Source: Aporrectodea caliginosa (taxonomy: Eukaryota; Annelida; Clitellata; Crassiclitellata; Lumbricidae). Taken from it: DNA of 64,000 nt. Shown here one piece after another: positions 32,201-42,812 of the stretch (within the stretch, counting starts at the first letter, position 1; the number at the start of each line of letters is the position of its first letter). Under the pieces are notes generated by a model. That model saw only the letters and a program-made list of their open reading frames with translations. It searched no databases and was not told the origin of the DNA. The stretch covers positions 62,001-126,000 of the forward strand of contig JACEVL010000483.1 of the NCBI GenBank assembly GCA_020284085.1. The letters are read 5' to 3'. Made by a program: the position numbers and the translations under genes.

Positions 32201-35002
32201 GCGGCAGAACAGGCAGAGTGGAATGCGTTGGGCTTGAATGGCTCCAAGGATGAGGAAGGCACCACGCCAGCCATACGACTGGATAAGGTAATTTGTAACG
32301 ATGGGTCCCATTATGCCCCCGCAACTGAAGCCAACGTAACTGATTCCGCTGGCCAGGTTCCGGTTACGAGTAAACCTCTGATGGATAATAATACTCGTCG
32401 ATAGAAAAACAAGACCAGAGCCAGTTCCTGAAAGGAAAAGAACAGTAGCTGACTCTATCGAATAAAGAATATGTAGCTATTATTATTGCATTACTTGCTT
32501 TACTTTAAAGCTACGTAATATTATTATGTAGCTTCATAGTTGTTAAAAACTGTGAAAACTAAATAAAAAACGGAAAAACGTGGTTTTTTGAACAAAAAAA
32601 TTAAAAACGAAAAAAACGAGAGAAAAACGGAAAAGAAAATAATTTGACTTTGCTACATTTTTACTGCATTGTAAAATTAAAAACCTTGCATACACAATTT
32701 AATTTTAATAAGCAAATAACATAACTTTATTACTAAACACCAAGTAACATTAATCTACAACAATTATTTCATTTTTCATAAGCTTGGCTTAGTAAGAAAT
32801 TGAGAAATTAAAAATATTGCAATCTTTTCAAATTTAAATTGTATACATAAGTACACATGAGTCCATGCTGACATAAACAATTAAAAATTAAAATTTATAA
32901 GTACAGAGTGTAGGCCTACTTAATTTTTTTTAAATTGATTGAACTTACAATTTTGACTTATCTAAGAACTTAATATGGGTGTGCGATCAGTCAGTTTATC
33001 AGTCAATCGGAGATTATTGTGTAGAAAGACAACATTTCGCATTTAGGATAACTTACAAATTCAAATAACTTTTATAAAATTTATTTCCTGTACTGTTGCT
33101 ATTTAGGGTCTCAACAAATGACACTCAAATAGTAACTCTGCTCAAATTGGGAATCCTTGAAATGACGGAGACAATTATTATGAGGATATCAGACAAGAAT
33201 AAAATTCAAACAAATAATTACAAGACGCTCATAAATTCGAATAAAGTTTACAATAAAAGGAAATAAGAATCGGTAAAAACGTTGACGAGAAATGCTAACC
33301 GAAATAAACTAACAGCCCGTAAAAACACTAATTTTTTACTATATCCATCTAGTATCCTATAACGTAGTACTCTGAAAATAGTTCGCGTTCATTTTATAAC
33401 AAAGAACGAACGAATCGCGTCACATTATTGTTGCAGCCAATGCAACGCTGGCCAATCGCAACGCTGTGATTTCTTTTCAGACATTCCCCGATTCGAAAAG
33501 TTTGAGTCCCCGATTCTATAAGCTATATTTTAACTGGGAGCTGAAATTTTGATAGACATGAAGTGTGTGCGAGTTCTTCGAGTCTGTCTGCCAAGTTTCA
33601 TGACGATTGAAAGATTGTAAGTGATCGAACTAGTCGTCGCAAGTTTTGACTTCGAGCCTGTGGCTCAAACAGACAAGCAACTAGCTGAGCATGACATTAA
33701 ACTAGATGGATCATTGAACGACTAAAATTGAGGAAAATAATAAAAACGTGTAGCTTTACAGTAATGCAAAAGGAAAAGAGAAAAGAGAAGGAATAGAATG
33801 TGCGTCAATGATTATACATAGAAGTAATCCGAAGAAATCAAATGATCGTCTATAATTGGTTTACCTCCAATGACCCCGTAGGTCAAGTCGATCGTTAATA
33901 GATCAGGAGCTAAGTAGCTGAGTGACATTCCTATCGAAAGCAACAGACAACCAATGACACCCGGCAAACGACACCCATAAGCCTGTATCGGATAACTGGC
34001 GAACAGAGCTAAATAGACGAAAAACAAAAAGAATCAATTAATAGATGAAATATCTAATGCATCCACTTGAAAGATACAGAAAGGGACTCGCGAGCCACTC
34101 TCAGTCTTTCTATGTCTTTTAACATAATCAACTAAACCTGAGTTCTAACCGTTTTTTGCCTACAGGGTCATTTCAGCACCGGTGGTGTGAGGCTGTCCTA
34201 CGTCTCAGGGACCTCGGGCTGATCTTTTTCTCTGTGGGAATTTTTAATGTGACAACGTGAAATTTCATCGTCGAAGACATAGAGAGAAAGGGAGAGAGAC
34301 AGACATACATCAGAGTGAGAAAGACAGAGACGCGTGAGGAAAACAGTTAAAGGATTAAACTAAGTTTAACTTAGAAGTTCCAATTCGATTGGATTATTGC
34401 AGGAAATGTGTTAATTTTTGCAGCGTCTGGACATAAGGTCTTATAAAAATCTGTCATGTGATACCATTGAAAATTTCGTTGCGGGTGATAAAAATGTGTC
34501 TTAAAAACATCCAATTATCTTTGCACAAGCGCTGAGTGCTGTCCGTATATGCTCGTCTCCCTTAGCTGCATCACGGGGTATAGTTATGTGGTAGAATGGC
34601 CGAACAATATCTTTACTTACCGACAACAGATTGGAAGAATCCGTAAATGGAGAAGCACCATCCGACAGCCGCTGTCGTTGCATCGAAATGTTCCACGAGA
34701 AAAGGATAGAAAACTCCGAACCCAGTGAAATCAAGCGAAGCTATGAAATTACTAAGAAAAACGCAAGCCAATACACCCCAGTCAGCCAAGGTTTCCTTTG
34801 CTACGACGTTTTCTACTCTGGCTTCTTGTTGCTGTGTCGATTTATTCAACCTTGATTCACAATCGTTCTGCTCTGGAGAACTGTTCTGCTTGTCCATCGT
34901 TACGTCTTCGCTTTCAACTGCAGGTGGTTCGTCCTCATATCTCGAAGCAAGTGAATCCACAGAAGTAGCATGATCTTTGATGCTTCCTATTTCCGTAGTC
35001 AT
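29048..35002 (-). CDS. MCT/SLC16-like transporter copy 3, complete (501 aa)
   Basis: Exons in gene order are 34621-35002, 33865-34008, 31765-32427, 30309-30434 and 29048-29238, together 1506 nt. All junctions are phase 1 with GT/AG. The product is a 12-TM MFS permease of the MCT type, with LADWGVLACVFLSNF in TM1, RFTRNRNLASGISY before TM5, SYGWRGAF and GWVFDVTRDYNKAF before TM12. The N-tail is shorter than in copy 2 and begins MTTEIG where the other copies begin MNRPTE, so the first residues have diverged. Exon 3 is flanked in both introns by inverted copies of one T-rich element. The substrate is not predictable from sequence. Expression likely depends on the TATA-like motif at 35076. Confidence 0.88.
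30309..30434 (-). CDS. Copy 3, exon 4 (126 nt)
   Basis: Acceptor TTTTGAAG|GT and donor CATTG|GTTAGTAG. It encodes CTTTVFSVVAVDLMGVALLP, then KSLAILQFIGGLAKLVSAPL. CTGCAG here is the sequence whose expansion in copy 1 gave the stop codon. Confidence 0.87.
30890..31697 (+). mobile_element. T-rich repeat element, arm A (copy 3 intron 3)
   Basis: Interrupts homology with copy 2 between a left CACACATAG and a right CATAGATATC. It is rich in poly-T with CGTTTTT motifs at both ends (TTTTTCGTTTTTATTTTTG, then CGCTTTTTGTTTTTACCG). The middle matches, inverted, 32535-33335: CTCCGATT.ACTGATAAACTG, TTGTCTCCGT and TTCAAGGATTC occur in both. There is no coding capacity. The superfamily is unknown. Confidence 0.65.
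31765..32427 (-). CDS. Copy 3, exon 3 (663 nt)
   Basis: Acceptor TTTCCTTTCAG|GA and donor ATGG|GTATGAAC. Open throughout, it begins GTGSGLVFLSTSIIIHQRFT, with no in-frame Met until GGIMGPIV. A Met-first search therefore clips its 5' part. It contains TM4 to TM10. Confidence 0.9.
32535..33335 (-). mobile_element. T-rich repeat element, arm B, inverted (copy 3 intron 2)
   Basis: The minus strand matches arm A over about 0.8 kb, with moderate divergence and indels. The TTTTTCCGTTTTTCTC-type end lies next to AACTATG, as in arm A. It lies on the other side of exon 3, in opposite orientation. Confidence 0.62.
33340..33810. other. Copy 3 intron 2 remainder
   Basis: No coding or known repeat identified. 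GAAGTGTGTGCGAGTTCTTC and CAAGTTTCATGACGATTGAA look like a repeat body that I recognise only vaguely. Confidence 0.4.
33865..34008 (-). CDS. Copy 3, exon 2 (144 nt)
   Basis: Acceptor CGTCTATTTAG|CT and donor GGAG|GTAAACC. It encodes LFASYPIQAYGCRLPGVIG and LAPDLLTIDLTYGVIGG. The Asp in TIDLTYG, inside TM4, is unique to this copy. Confidence 0.88.
34621..35002 (-). CDS. Copy 3, exon 1
   Basis: 382 nt with donor GTCG|GTAAGTAAA. The ATG lies in context GGACCATGA. The tail is 12 residues shorter than in copy 2. TM1 and FDATTAAVGWCFSIYGFFQ follow. Confidence 0.88.
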
Positions 35003-35075
35003 GGTCCAAATTTATAATGCGTGTTTCAACAAACCAACAGTATAGCCTGCCATCAAAAGAACAAGTGTAAAGACC

Positions 35076-35090
35076 CATTATATAAGCCAG
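35076..35090 (-). promoter_or_regulatory. TATA-like motif upstream of copy 3
   Basis: GGCTTATATAATGGG on the minus strand. It is the best TATA match of the three (TATATAA), about 76 nt before the ATG. Confidence 0.45.
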
Positions 35091-35762
35091 AAAGCGCATC
35101 TTCACCGAGAGTATTAAGCATTCACTTGATATCCCAACATAAATTATACCTAAACTATTCCAATTGCTATAGAACTCCATCTCTGTCAGTCATTTTTCAG
35201 ATGCATCAGCATTATACACACTGCACAGACCCGCAATTAATCAGACTGTTTGGCTTACGTCCAAACTCAAGTATATGCAAGCGGATGAACTGCAACTTGC
35301 CACACTAGAGTCCTTCAAAAACCTCAACACCGCAGATGCTCGAAGACATCTTATTTTGTACTTTGATCATTACAAGCTTGATCACGACGTGACCTCGGAC
35401 CTATGTCTGAATGCTAAGAACATAGTCCAAGTTACAGATAACGCACTTGGAAATCATGGCTTATATAATATTGTACATCGGAGGCCAACATAAATAGTGT
35501 ACGTCCTAGTCAGCGAGACGGCTGTTTTCAGAGGGCGCTATTATGGCTTGCTTGGAAATAATGGCCTATTGTCGGATTTAAACGTAAACAGCGATACGTC
35601 GTGTCTATCAACGCTAAGGCTGTTTGTCAGAGGGCTCTATTGTAGGCCTATATTTTTAGTTTTAAATTTACGCGGATCAAATACGCTATTAGGCGCATTT
35701 TATATATAAAATCATGTATTCCCCGAAAAAGTTTCTACGTTTAAAGCTTCTTCAAATAGTTG

Positions 35763-35834
35763 AGTTATGGTCCAAATTTATAATGCGTGTTTCAACAAAC
35801 CAACAGTATAGCCTGCCATCAAAAGAACAAGTGT
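35763..35834 (-). repeat. 72-bp second copy of the copy 3 start region
   Basis: Practically identical to about 34998-35071, which holds the start codon context and 5' UTR (minus strand TATAAATTTGGACCAT). The other units have ordinary flank here. It is a direct-orientation duplication about 765 bp further upstream. Confidence 0.85.
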
Positions 35835-36739
35835 ATTCAATTTAGCTGAACTCTTGATTTTCTCCATTATCGTTCATTTATTTATTTATTCTGCAATTCC
35901 GTTGCGTACAACAAGGTCTTTGTTTTCTTTTAAATAAAACGTAAAATAGACCCACCATATCAACCATAGACCTGGCACCCTTTTGAGTAGGACTTCCTAT
36001 GCTGCGTTTATAAGTCATTAAATAAATTTAAGAGCTCTGAATTGACTTCTGTTCACGTTTTAAGCTATGTGGGTTGTACGTACATCCGTATGACTTTGCC
36101 ATGAGTTGTCACTCTTACATTTTTTATCAAACTGAGATGACGATATGCAACTTTAGTTACATTCTCATTATCGTTGTCACTCTTTCAGTTCACTGTCTTA
36201 TGCGTATACTCAATTTCCCCAGCCATCACCCAATTATTATTGTTAGAATAAACTCCTTTATTTTATTTAACTATCCAGACGTCTACTCTTACCTTGGTCA
36301 CTCGATCACAGACGAATGGAGGAGATTCGTTGCCCGATGTGCAGACCTGCACGAGAAGGAATCAGTCAGCCGACTAAGTAAGTAATTACTCGATTTCGTC
36401 TAAACAACACAACTGCTCTTTGTAGTCTTTGGTTATCATCTCGTTTCTAACAGCTTCATTTGGTTCCAAAGTTAACTGGTTTGCCTATCGCTAGTTTAAC
36501 CTTCTGCTGTTTGTTTCGGGCGACATTAAGTTAAATATGGGCGCCCGCTTAAATTTCTGCAGAGGGGCAGAACCAATTAGCACAAAATCTTTTTTGAAGG
36601 AAGTAGAAATCCTGTTGGGTTGCCCGTATTCCACTATAGGCCCTCTTGGGTGACATAATTATGGGAACATGGGTGAATGTTTAAGGGCATTGTAAGAAGG
36701 GCACTGTATGAAGGGTACGAATTTGAAGAATACCGGTTT

Positions 36740-36815
36740 AAGGTGTGTGTTTGTGTGAGTGCGTGTGTGTGTGTCTGTGCGTGCGTGTGTAACGCGTGCG
36801 TGTGTGTGTGTGGCC
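36740..36815. repeat. (GT)n-rich microsatellite
   Basis: GTGTGTGTTTGTGTGAGTGC and similar. It produces Cys/Val- and His/Thr-repeat frames that are not genes. Confidence 0.95.
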
Positions 36816-37249
36816 CAAAATTGAGAGGTGACTCAGCAAACACCGCTTGGCCCGTATTGGCAAGTCTCCATTGCTGCAATAAAAATGTCCTTTACCGGAA
36901 ATTAGTACCAATAATCCGAGAGTCTTTGTCAAAATAGGTACCATTTAACACTAAATTCCATCTTTTGAACCTTCCTGTTAACATTAGTTTTATATTTTGA
37001 TTCTATCTTTATTATTCTTTTGAATTTGCTGTAATCAGTTGCGGTGTGCCAGCTGTTTTGTGTGTGCCAATAAACGAATAAAATAATAAATATGAGAGTC
37101 GGAGATCTACATGTGCACCTGCATATTGCTGCTCTAAAGCATGACTGCTCGGAAGTTTTATTTTGATTAGTATTCCTTCATTAGCAACAACATCTATAGG
37201 CATATGGGACTTGATATTCTCATGCTTTTCTTGCAATTTTTGTATGCAT

Positions 37250-37380
37250 TGATAATGTAGATTTTGTATGGTATGCATGTGACATACAACATATGGATGT
37301 ACCATATGTAAGCCATATACAGCCCATATGGGCAAAATTGTCATATGGTTAACACATGTTTACCATATGACTTTAAATAA
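37250..37380. repeat. Cluster of CATATG / CCATATGG palindromes
   Basis: CATATG occurs about six times in 130 bp, including CCCATATGGGC. It stands immediately before the first codon of the Mutator-like derivative. A comparable cluster is at 59945-60175. Confidence 0.6.
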
Positions 37381-37381
37381 G

Positions 37382-38400
37382 ATGGCAGCTGCCATTGAGA
37401 ATTTATTCGGCGATTGTTGTTTTGAGAGTGAGGTGGTCGAGGTGACGGATTTAGCTCCTGGTGGAGATGCGCTAAGCTGCAAGTTTATTATTCGTGCATC
37501 TTTGGCGTCGGAGTCTGAAGCCATACAATGGCTTTCTTACTTTAAAGTGAGAACGAGCACGAATTGGGTATCTCGTGCTGGTCAAAGGAAACTGGCGGAT
37601 GGGAAATACGCGAGATTTCTGTTCAGCCGTGATTACGTCTGCCATCACAGTCAGAAGAGAAAGGTGAGATTACCGAATTTTCATGGAATTGCATAGGCCT
37701 ACTGAGACACATGCAACTGAAGGTTGTAAAAAGTTAACAGTAGTCCGACGTGTGAAATTGATCTAAGGGTTGAGGGTTAGAAGCATGCACAGAAACAAAC
37801 TTTATGGGATTTATGTTAAGGTCTTGTTTGTATATTATAATTTGTGATTATCTAAAATTCATTGTGATAATTATCCTTAAACGTTTAAGAAGTAATCTTA
37901 TGGCATGGTTTAGGAACTCATCTTTGGTTAAATAGGCCTAGATTTTAAGGAATCAGTAAGTTTCTTGTAGTCTGTATATGGATATTTATCCTCAGATGCT
38001 TATCATTTGACTAATGGCTTTTAAGCTTAGTATCTTAAACATGTTGTAACTATACCTTTGAATTTCTTAAAGTAGTGATATAATCAGGATAATAATATGA
38101 CTTATTATTATAATAACATTACAGTTTGACGTAAGTATTAACGTGATGTACTGTTGATGCGATTTACAGCTGTCAACAAGCAAGAAGTCATGTGGCTGCG
38201 AAGCGACACTGTCAATCCGTGTCAAGAAGAACACGCCAGATGTTCTGCGCCATGACGAACATGCACGACGCGGTTTCTTTGGTGTCATCAGCGTGGACAA
38301 CAGGCATAGTCACCTGCTGCACAATGCCGAGGCTCTGCATTGGCTAAAGAGATCTGAAGAAACCAAATCCACTTTCCTCGAGTACTTCAGTAGTGGTTAG
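37382..38400 (+). CDS. Two-exon zinc-finger protein, Mutator/SWIM-transposase-like N-terminus (170 aa)
   Basis: Exon 37382-37663 (94 codons, donor AAAG|GTGAGA) joins 38170-38397 (acceptor ATTTACAG) in phase 0, with stop TAG at 38398-38400. The frame reads EAIQWLSYFKVRTSTNWVSR, YVCHHSQKRK, then SCGCEATLSIRV, NRHSHLLHNAEALHWL and TFLEYFSSG. The C...C...H-x-H ligands and the HxH..NAEAL block match the N-terminal DNA-binding finger of Mutator-like/SWIM transposon proteins (a WRKY/GCM1-type zinc fold). The retained intron argues against a retrocopy. The DDE and SWIM domains are missing, and sequence matching the family's C-terminal tail follows directly in another frame. It is either an internally deleted transposon or a small domesticated finger protein. 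Confidence 0.55.
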
Positions 38401-38758
38401 CATGGAAACAGAAAGAATTGTTTCCATGTTAAAAGATAACTCCAGCGACCAGGGTTTGTTCCACTCTGCTGAGCGCTATGCAGCTGAACTTCAGCGTATC
38501 AAAACGCCTGGTCAGCTGTATGCCTTCCTCAACAGTAGATCTCAGCATAGCTTCCATCGCAGGAGAAAGATCCCTGTGCAGCCCACTTCCATAGCACGTC
38601 GTAGTGCATCCTCTACCAGGGGCAGTGCAAGGCATAGGTCTGGTCGACCTCTTGCTGTTCTGGGCAAGACAGGAAGGCCAAGCAAGCGACCTCGGTTACT
38701 GGGTCTTGCAGTCAGTGAGAATCGACCAAATGCAAAGAGCCATGGCGAGGGTCACTAA
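38393..38758 (+). pseudogene. C-terminal tail of the same Mutator-like protein, out of frame
   Basis: The frame reads AERYAAELQRIKTPGQLYAF, then RRRKIPVQPTSIARRS, HRSGRP and SKRPRLLGL. From memory, the IPVQPTxIARR...GRP tail is the usual C-terminus of SWIM-containing transposase-like proteins. It overlaps the stop of the preceding exon by 8 nt in a different frame. This is what an internal deletion removing the catalytic core would leave. Confidence 0.5.
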
Positions 38759-38781
38759 TCTGTATTGACTCACATAGTGTT

Positions 38782-38803
38782 TTAATAACCAATCAGGTTA
38801 TTA
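38782..38803. repeat. Short hairpin after the Mutator-like remnant
   Basis: TAATAACC, 6 nt, GGTTATTA. The stem is 8 bp. Confidence 0.6.
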
Positions 38804-39570
38804 GGTGACATATTGACTACTTTGCGTTATACAGTAGTTCTGTAGACAAGTCATTGCTAAAACAGTCATTTTTTACGTCTGAACTTATAACGGTTCTGTG
38901 CGGTTAAGGTTTGGATTAATAACTGTCTTTGCTGCCAATGTCTTTACTGTTCATTTGATAAATACGTTTGTTTAATATGCAAACAATCACATAAACTTTT
39001 TACTATTTTTCCTGTAATGCTTTAAAATACTGAGTATGTTGAAAGAAATATCAGTGATGTTAATCCTTGTCCTTGAATTAGTAACAATGGTCTCTTGGCT
39101 TCTTATGCCATGATAGCTACAAGTTATCATAGCTACACGTAACCATAGTTTCGCAAAGACTGTAGGCCTAAATACAGTCACACAATAATTATTATTCTTA
39201 TAAATTGTTCAGTAATTAACAGCAAGGAAAACAGTGCCTCACTCGATAGGACACTGCGATTATCATAATTTTGCACGAGGCTACGAGCCCAGCGCACTCC
39301 CAACCTCCCAGGGCCTTGCGCTAGCTCGCGTACTCGAGGCATAGTACTCGAGCCTATAGCCACAACCGAATCAGATTTGTCTCACGTGCATTACAGGGAA
39401 ATAAACGCTATTATGATGACTTTTATGGACTAGCTTGAAATAACTTCACTCTGTTCTAAAGCAAAGTAGGAGTGCTGCCAGTTGAAGGAACAGCGTAATG
39501 TCAACCAATGAGAGCCAAGAGTTACGGGAATTAGAACGCTTTGGTTTAGTTTTGGTTCTCTGTATACACA
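38804..39570. other. Unannotated spacer
   Basis: No supported frame or repeat. It holds one TAGGCCTA at 39162. Confidence 0.5.
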
Positions 39571-39572
39571 TA

Positions 39573-40370
39573 GGGCAATTATGCTACCCGGACAGTGCCC
39601 TATAATTATATAAGAGATTTTCCCGGGCGTTTCAATTGGATAATACCCCCGGATATTTCCCCCTACATGAAAAGCAATTTTATATGAAAAACGAATTTAA
39701 TTGATATAAGATAAAAGCAAAATAACAGAAATTACTACTTGTGTTAATTAAAAGCAATTTTATATGAAAAACGAAGTTAATTGATATAAGGTAAAACAAA
39801 ATAACAGAAAATTACTACTTGTGTTTATAGCAAAGTTTTTAGTTCTAAGTTTAAGCTCGCTTTATTAGCTACACACAGTGTTCACAAACTAATGTTGAAA
39901 GCAATTGCTTTCAAGTAGTCTTTGATTTCACGGTTATGGAAGTCTGCAACGATATTTGCGATTCTTGCTGAAGAATCTTTGTACTTTTTCTTTGGTTGTT
40001 GTGGCATATGTCCGCCAAAGAGCTGGTTCAAGTTGACGTTGTTAATTAATTAAGACTCAAAGCATTTGAAGCTTGGTTGTTAACCCAATCTGTTGCTATA
40101 TTAACATAGATGTTGTTGATTGATTAAATATCTAAACTTTATTAAACCTTAATTTGAATCATCAAAGTGACTAATCAGTAATTAATTAAGACTCAAAGCA
40201 TTTGAAGCTTGGTTGTTTACCCAATCTGTTGCTATGTTAACATAGAAGCTTTATAAATCTGTTGTTGGGGAAATATCCGGGGGTGTTATCCTATTGAAAA
40301 GTCCTGGGAAAAAATCCAGAGGGGAATGGCGTGGAGAATTGTCCGGCGGAAATGTCAAGGGGAATTCTCC
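39573..40370. mobile_element. MITE with long imperfect inverted ends and internal tandem duplications
   Basis: About 90 bp at each end are inverted copies. The best block is ATACCCCCGGATATTTCCCC on the left against GGGGAAATATCCGGGGGTGT on the right. The outer ends GGGCAATT and AATTCTCC are flanked by TA, a possible 2-bp target duplication. Inside there are two duplicated segments: a tandem 76-bp unit (39670-39745 and 39750-39825) and a spaced 70-bp unit (40042-40111 and 40179-40249). Confidence 0.75.
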
Positions 40371-40483
40371 TAGACCCAAGAGTTCCATAGTCAGCAATGA
40401 TATGACGCCTTCGTCTACCTTACATCGATAGAGATAATGGTGAATTAACGACTGCCTGCTCCATCATTGCACATAACCTAGAT

Positions 40484-41306
40484 CAGGGTTGTTCAACCTT
40501 TTCGGACGAGGGGCCACATTGCCATTTTTCTAAGAACTCGGGGGCCGAAGAAAAACATTTAATCAATGATTTAAAAATTCGACGCATAGGCCTACTAAAG
40601 AACAATAATTTTACTTGCCTACATGACGATCAGGTACCACACAGTCACATTTTTACTGATTTGTTTGTACTATTGGGATACTTGACATTGCTTTTGCCTG
40701 CACAAGTAGGCCTACTCTGTAGCCTATCTGCTTCAACAGTTGATGTAGCTATTCTAAGTATTATAGTTAAATGTAAGTAGTGATCTTGAGTTCTTTTCAA
40801 ATGAATTGCCATTGTAGGCAAAAACTGTTCACAACAGTATGTACTACCAAAGAGTGCAATATACCTAAGTGCAGGATAGGACAGATTTGGAAAAGGTTCT
40901 TAGTAGTAGGCCTATATTCCTGCTATCCTTTCTTGACAGATTAAGCAAACAACACCCTCAGAATGCTCAATGACGAAAAATTCCTCGGTCTACAACATTT
41001 TTAAAACTCTACATTCGGAGTCAATTTTTGCTTTTTGCTTGCACTTATTGACCGCCATGGTTATTTGAGGCAGAAAACAACATTAAGTATTGCAACACAG
41101 TTACACAGAGCTAGCATCAAAACTTCGTGTGACTTTTGAAGCAAAGAATTATAGGAAATTTTCAATACCGGGCCAATTAGCAACGTAGTATGCAATTCCC
41201 AATTTTAGACAGACAAAAAATCAATATTTTTAAAGGCTCGGCGGGCCGGATGAACTCACTCGGCGGGCCGGATTGTGGCCCGCGGGCCGTAGGTTGGACA
41301 AGCCTG
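40484..41306. mobile_element. 823-bp non-autonomous hAT element
   Basis: Perfect 8-bp target duplication ACCTAGAT (40476-40483 and 41307-41314). The ends are CAGGGTTGTTCAACCTTTTC and CGTAGGTTGGACAAGCCTG, inverted copies with the CAG..GTTG..CAACCT form typical of Charlie-like hATs. The subterminal GC-rich blocks are GGGGCCACATTG and GGCCCGCGGGCC. No transposase. Confidence 0.93.
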
Positions 41307-41312
41307 ACCTAG

Positions 41313-41401
41313 ATGTATGTATGTATGTATGTATGTATGTATGTATGTATGTATGTATGTATGTATGTATGTATGTATGTATGTATGTATGTATGTATGT
41401 A
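41313..41401. repeat. (ATGT)n microsatellite
   Basis: About 22 ATGT units join the end of the hAT element to the 5' edge of the LINE. They add a false Met-Tyr-Val-Cys prefix to the LINE frame. Confidence 0.97.
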
Positions 41402-42812
41402 TATCTTCAATTGTTCCCTTTCTACCGGTATAGTTCCTTCCGCGCTTAAACTGGCCAAAATTGTACCCATCTTTAAACAAGGCACTCATGAGGATATTAC
41501 CAACTACAGACCTATATCAATCCTCCCGTATTTTTCCAAGATACTTGAAAAACTTATGTATAATAGACTATACGACTATGTTACCAGAATGAAAATAATA
41601 TACCCCTCCCAACACGGTTTTCAAGCTGGCCACTCTACATCAATGGCACTTTTGAAGATACAAGACAACATCTCCACTGTAATTGACAATAATGAATTTT
41701 CCATAGGTATTTTTCTCGATATTGCCAAGGCATTCGACACTGTCGACCACGGCATATTATTTGCAAAACTTGAGAATATTGGGATCCGGGGTATAAATCT
41801 ATGTTGGTTCAAGAGCTATCTTACAAATAGACAACAACTTGTTGTGTGCCAAGGGCGCTTATCTAAACTAAGATTAGTCAAATTCGGTGTTCCTCAGGGA
41901 TCTATCCTTGGTCCTCTACTCTTTTTGTTATTTATCAATGACCTTCCAAATGCTTCAAATCTTGTAGATTTTATACTTTTCGCCGATGACTCTAATGTAT
42001 TTATCTCTGACAAAACTTACGAAGGTTTGTTCCAACTAGCGAACCAGGAATTACAAAAAATTGCAGATTGGTTTCAAAGTAACAAGTTATCATTAAATTT
42101 AAGTAAAACTAGCTACATTCTTTTTTGCTCACATAGGAAAAAAACTCCTTCTTTACAGGGCGTAATTCAAGTTGGCAACTTTCTAATTCCCCAAGTAATA
42201 TCGGTTAAGTTTCTAGGAGTTCACTTGGATGAACACCTAACCTGGAATATTCATATATCTCACATAGCCTCTAAGATCTCAAAAAACGTGGGCATATTAT
42301 CACGTATCGCGTATATAATACCTATCCGCTTACGGTTAAATCTGTACTATTCACTCGTTCATCCCTACTTGTCATATTGCAATATGGTTTGGGCTTCCAA
42401 TTATGCCTCTAGACTAAAAAGACTTGTCCTTCTGCAAAACAAAGCTGTTAGAATAATCTCAGGGTCGTTTGCTTATGAGTCCACCGCTCAAATTTTCCAT
42501 AAATTTAAAATACCAAAACCTGAACAGATTAAAATTATCCAAATCTGTGAGTTCATGTTTAAATATAGGTCACATGCGCTGCCACCGACTTTTGATGGTT
42601 ATTTTCACTCAACCTCAGAAATCCACCGTTACGAAGTAAGATCTGCTGCAAACTTCAGAGGGATCTCCACTCGCACCAACACACGAAAATTCTCTCTAAA
42701 AAACGCTGGCCCTGCATTATGGAATGGTCTCCCGCTCCAACTCAGAAACGTCCATAGTTTCCTTTTGTTTAAAAGCCAACTACGCGTGTATCTCTTTCCT
42801 CCGGTTATTTAA
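41402..42812 (+). CDS. Reverse transcriptase of CR1/jockey-like LINE
   Basis: About 470 real codons after the microsatellite. In order they carry [29 protein letters not shown], catalytic Asp in [31 protein letters not shown], catalytic [22 protein letters not shown] and C-terminal [19 protein letters not shown]. All catalytic residues are present and the frame is intact to TAA. This suggests a young, dead-on-arrival truncated copy. The true start is lost, and translation from the microsatellite ATGs would be fortuitous. Confidence 0.88.

Larger units (their letters stand above)
28466..36545 (-). repeat. Tandem unit 3 (transporter copy 3 plus flanks)
   Basis: The most compact unit, about 8.1 kb. 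It shares the left edge with unit 2 and the right edge (CTGCTGTTTGTTTCGGGCGA) with units 1 and 2. Private sequences are two inverted T-rich elements around exon 3 and a 72-bp duplication of its own 5' region. Confidence 0.8.

Noticed and set aside
36634..36944. His/Thr- and Cys/Val-repeat frames
   Set aside because: Translation of the (GT)n-rich tract.
41256..41489. Minus-strand frame with THTYIHTYI repeats
   Set aside because: Translation of the (ATGT)n microsatellite.
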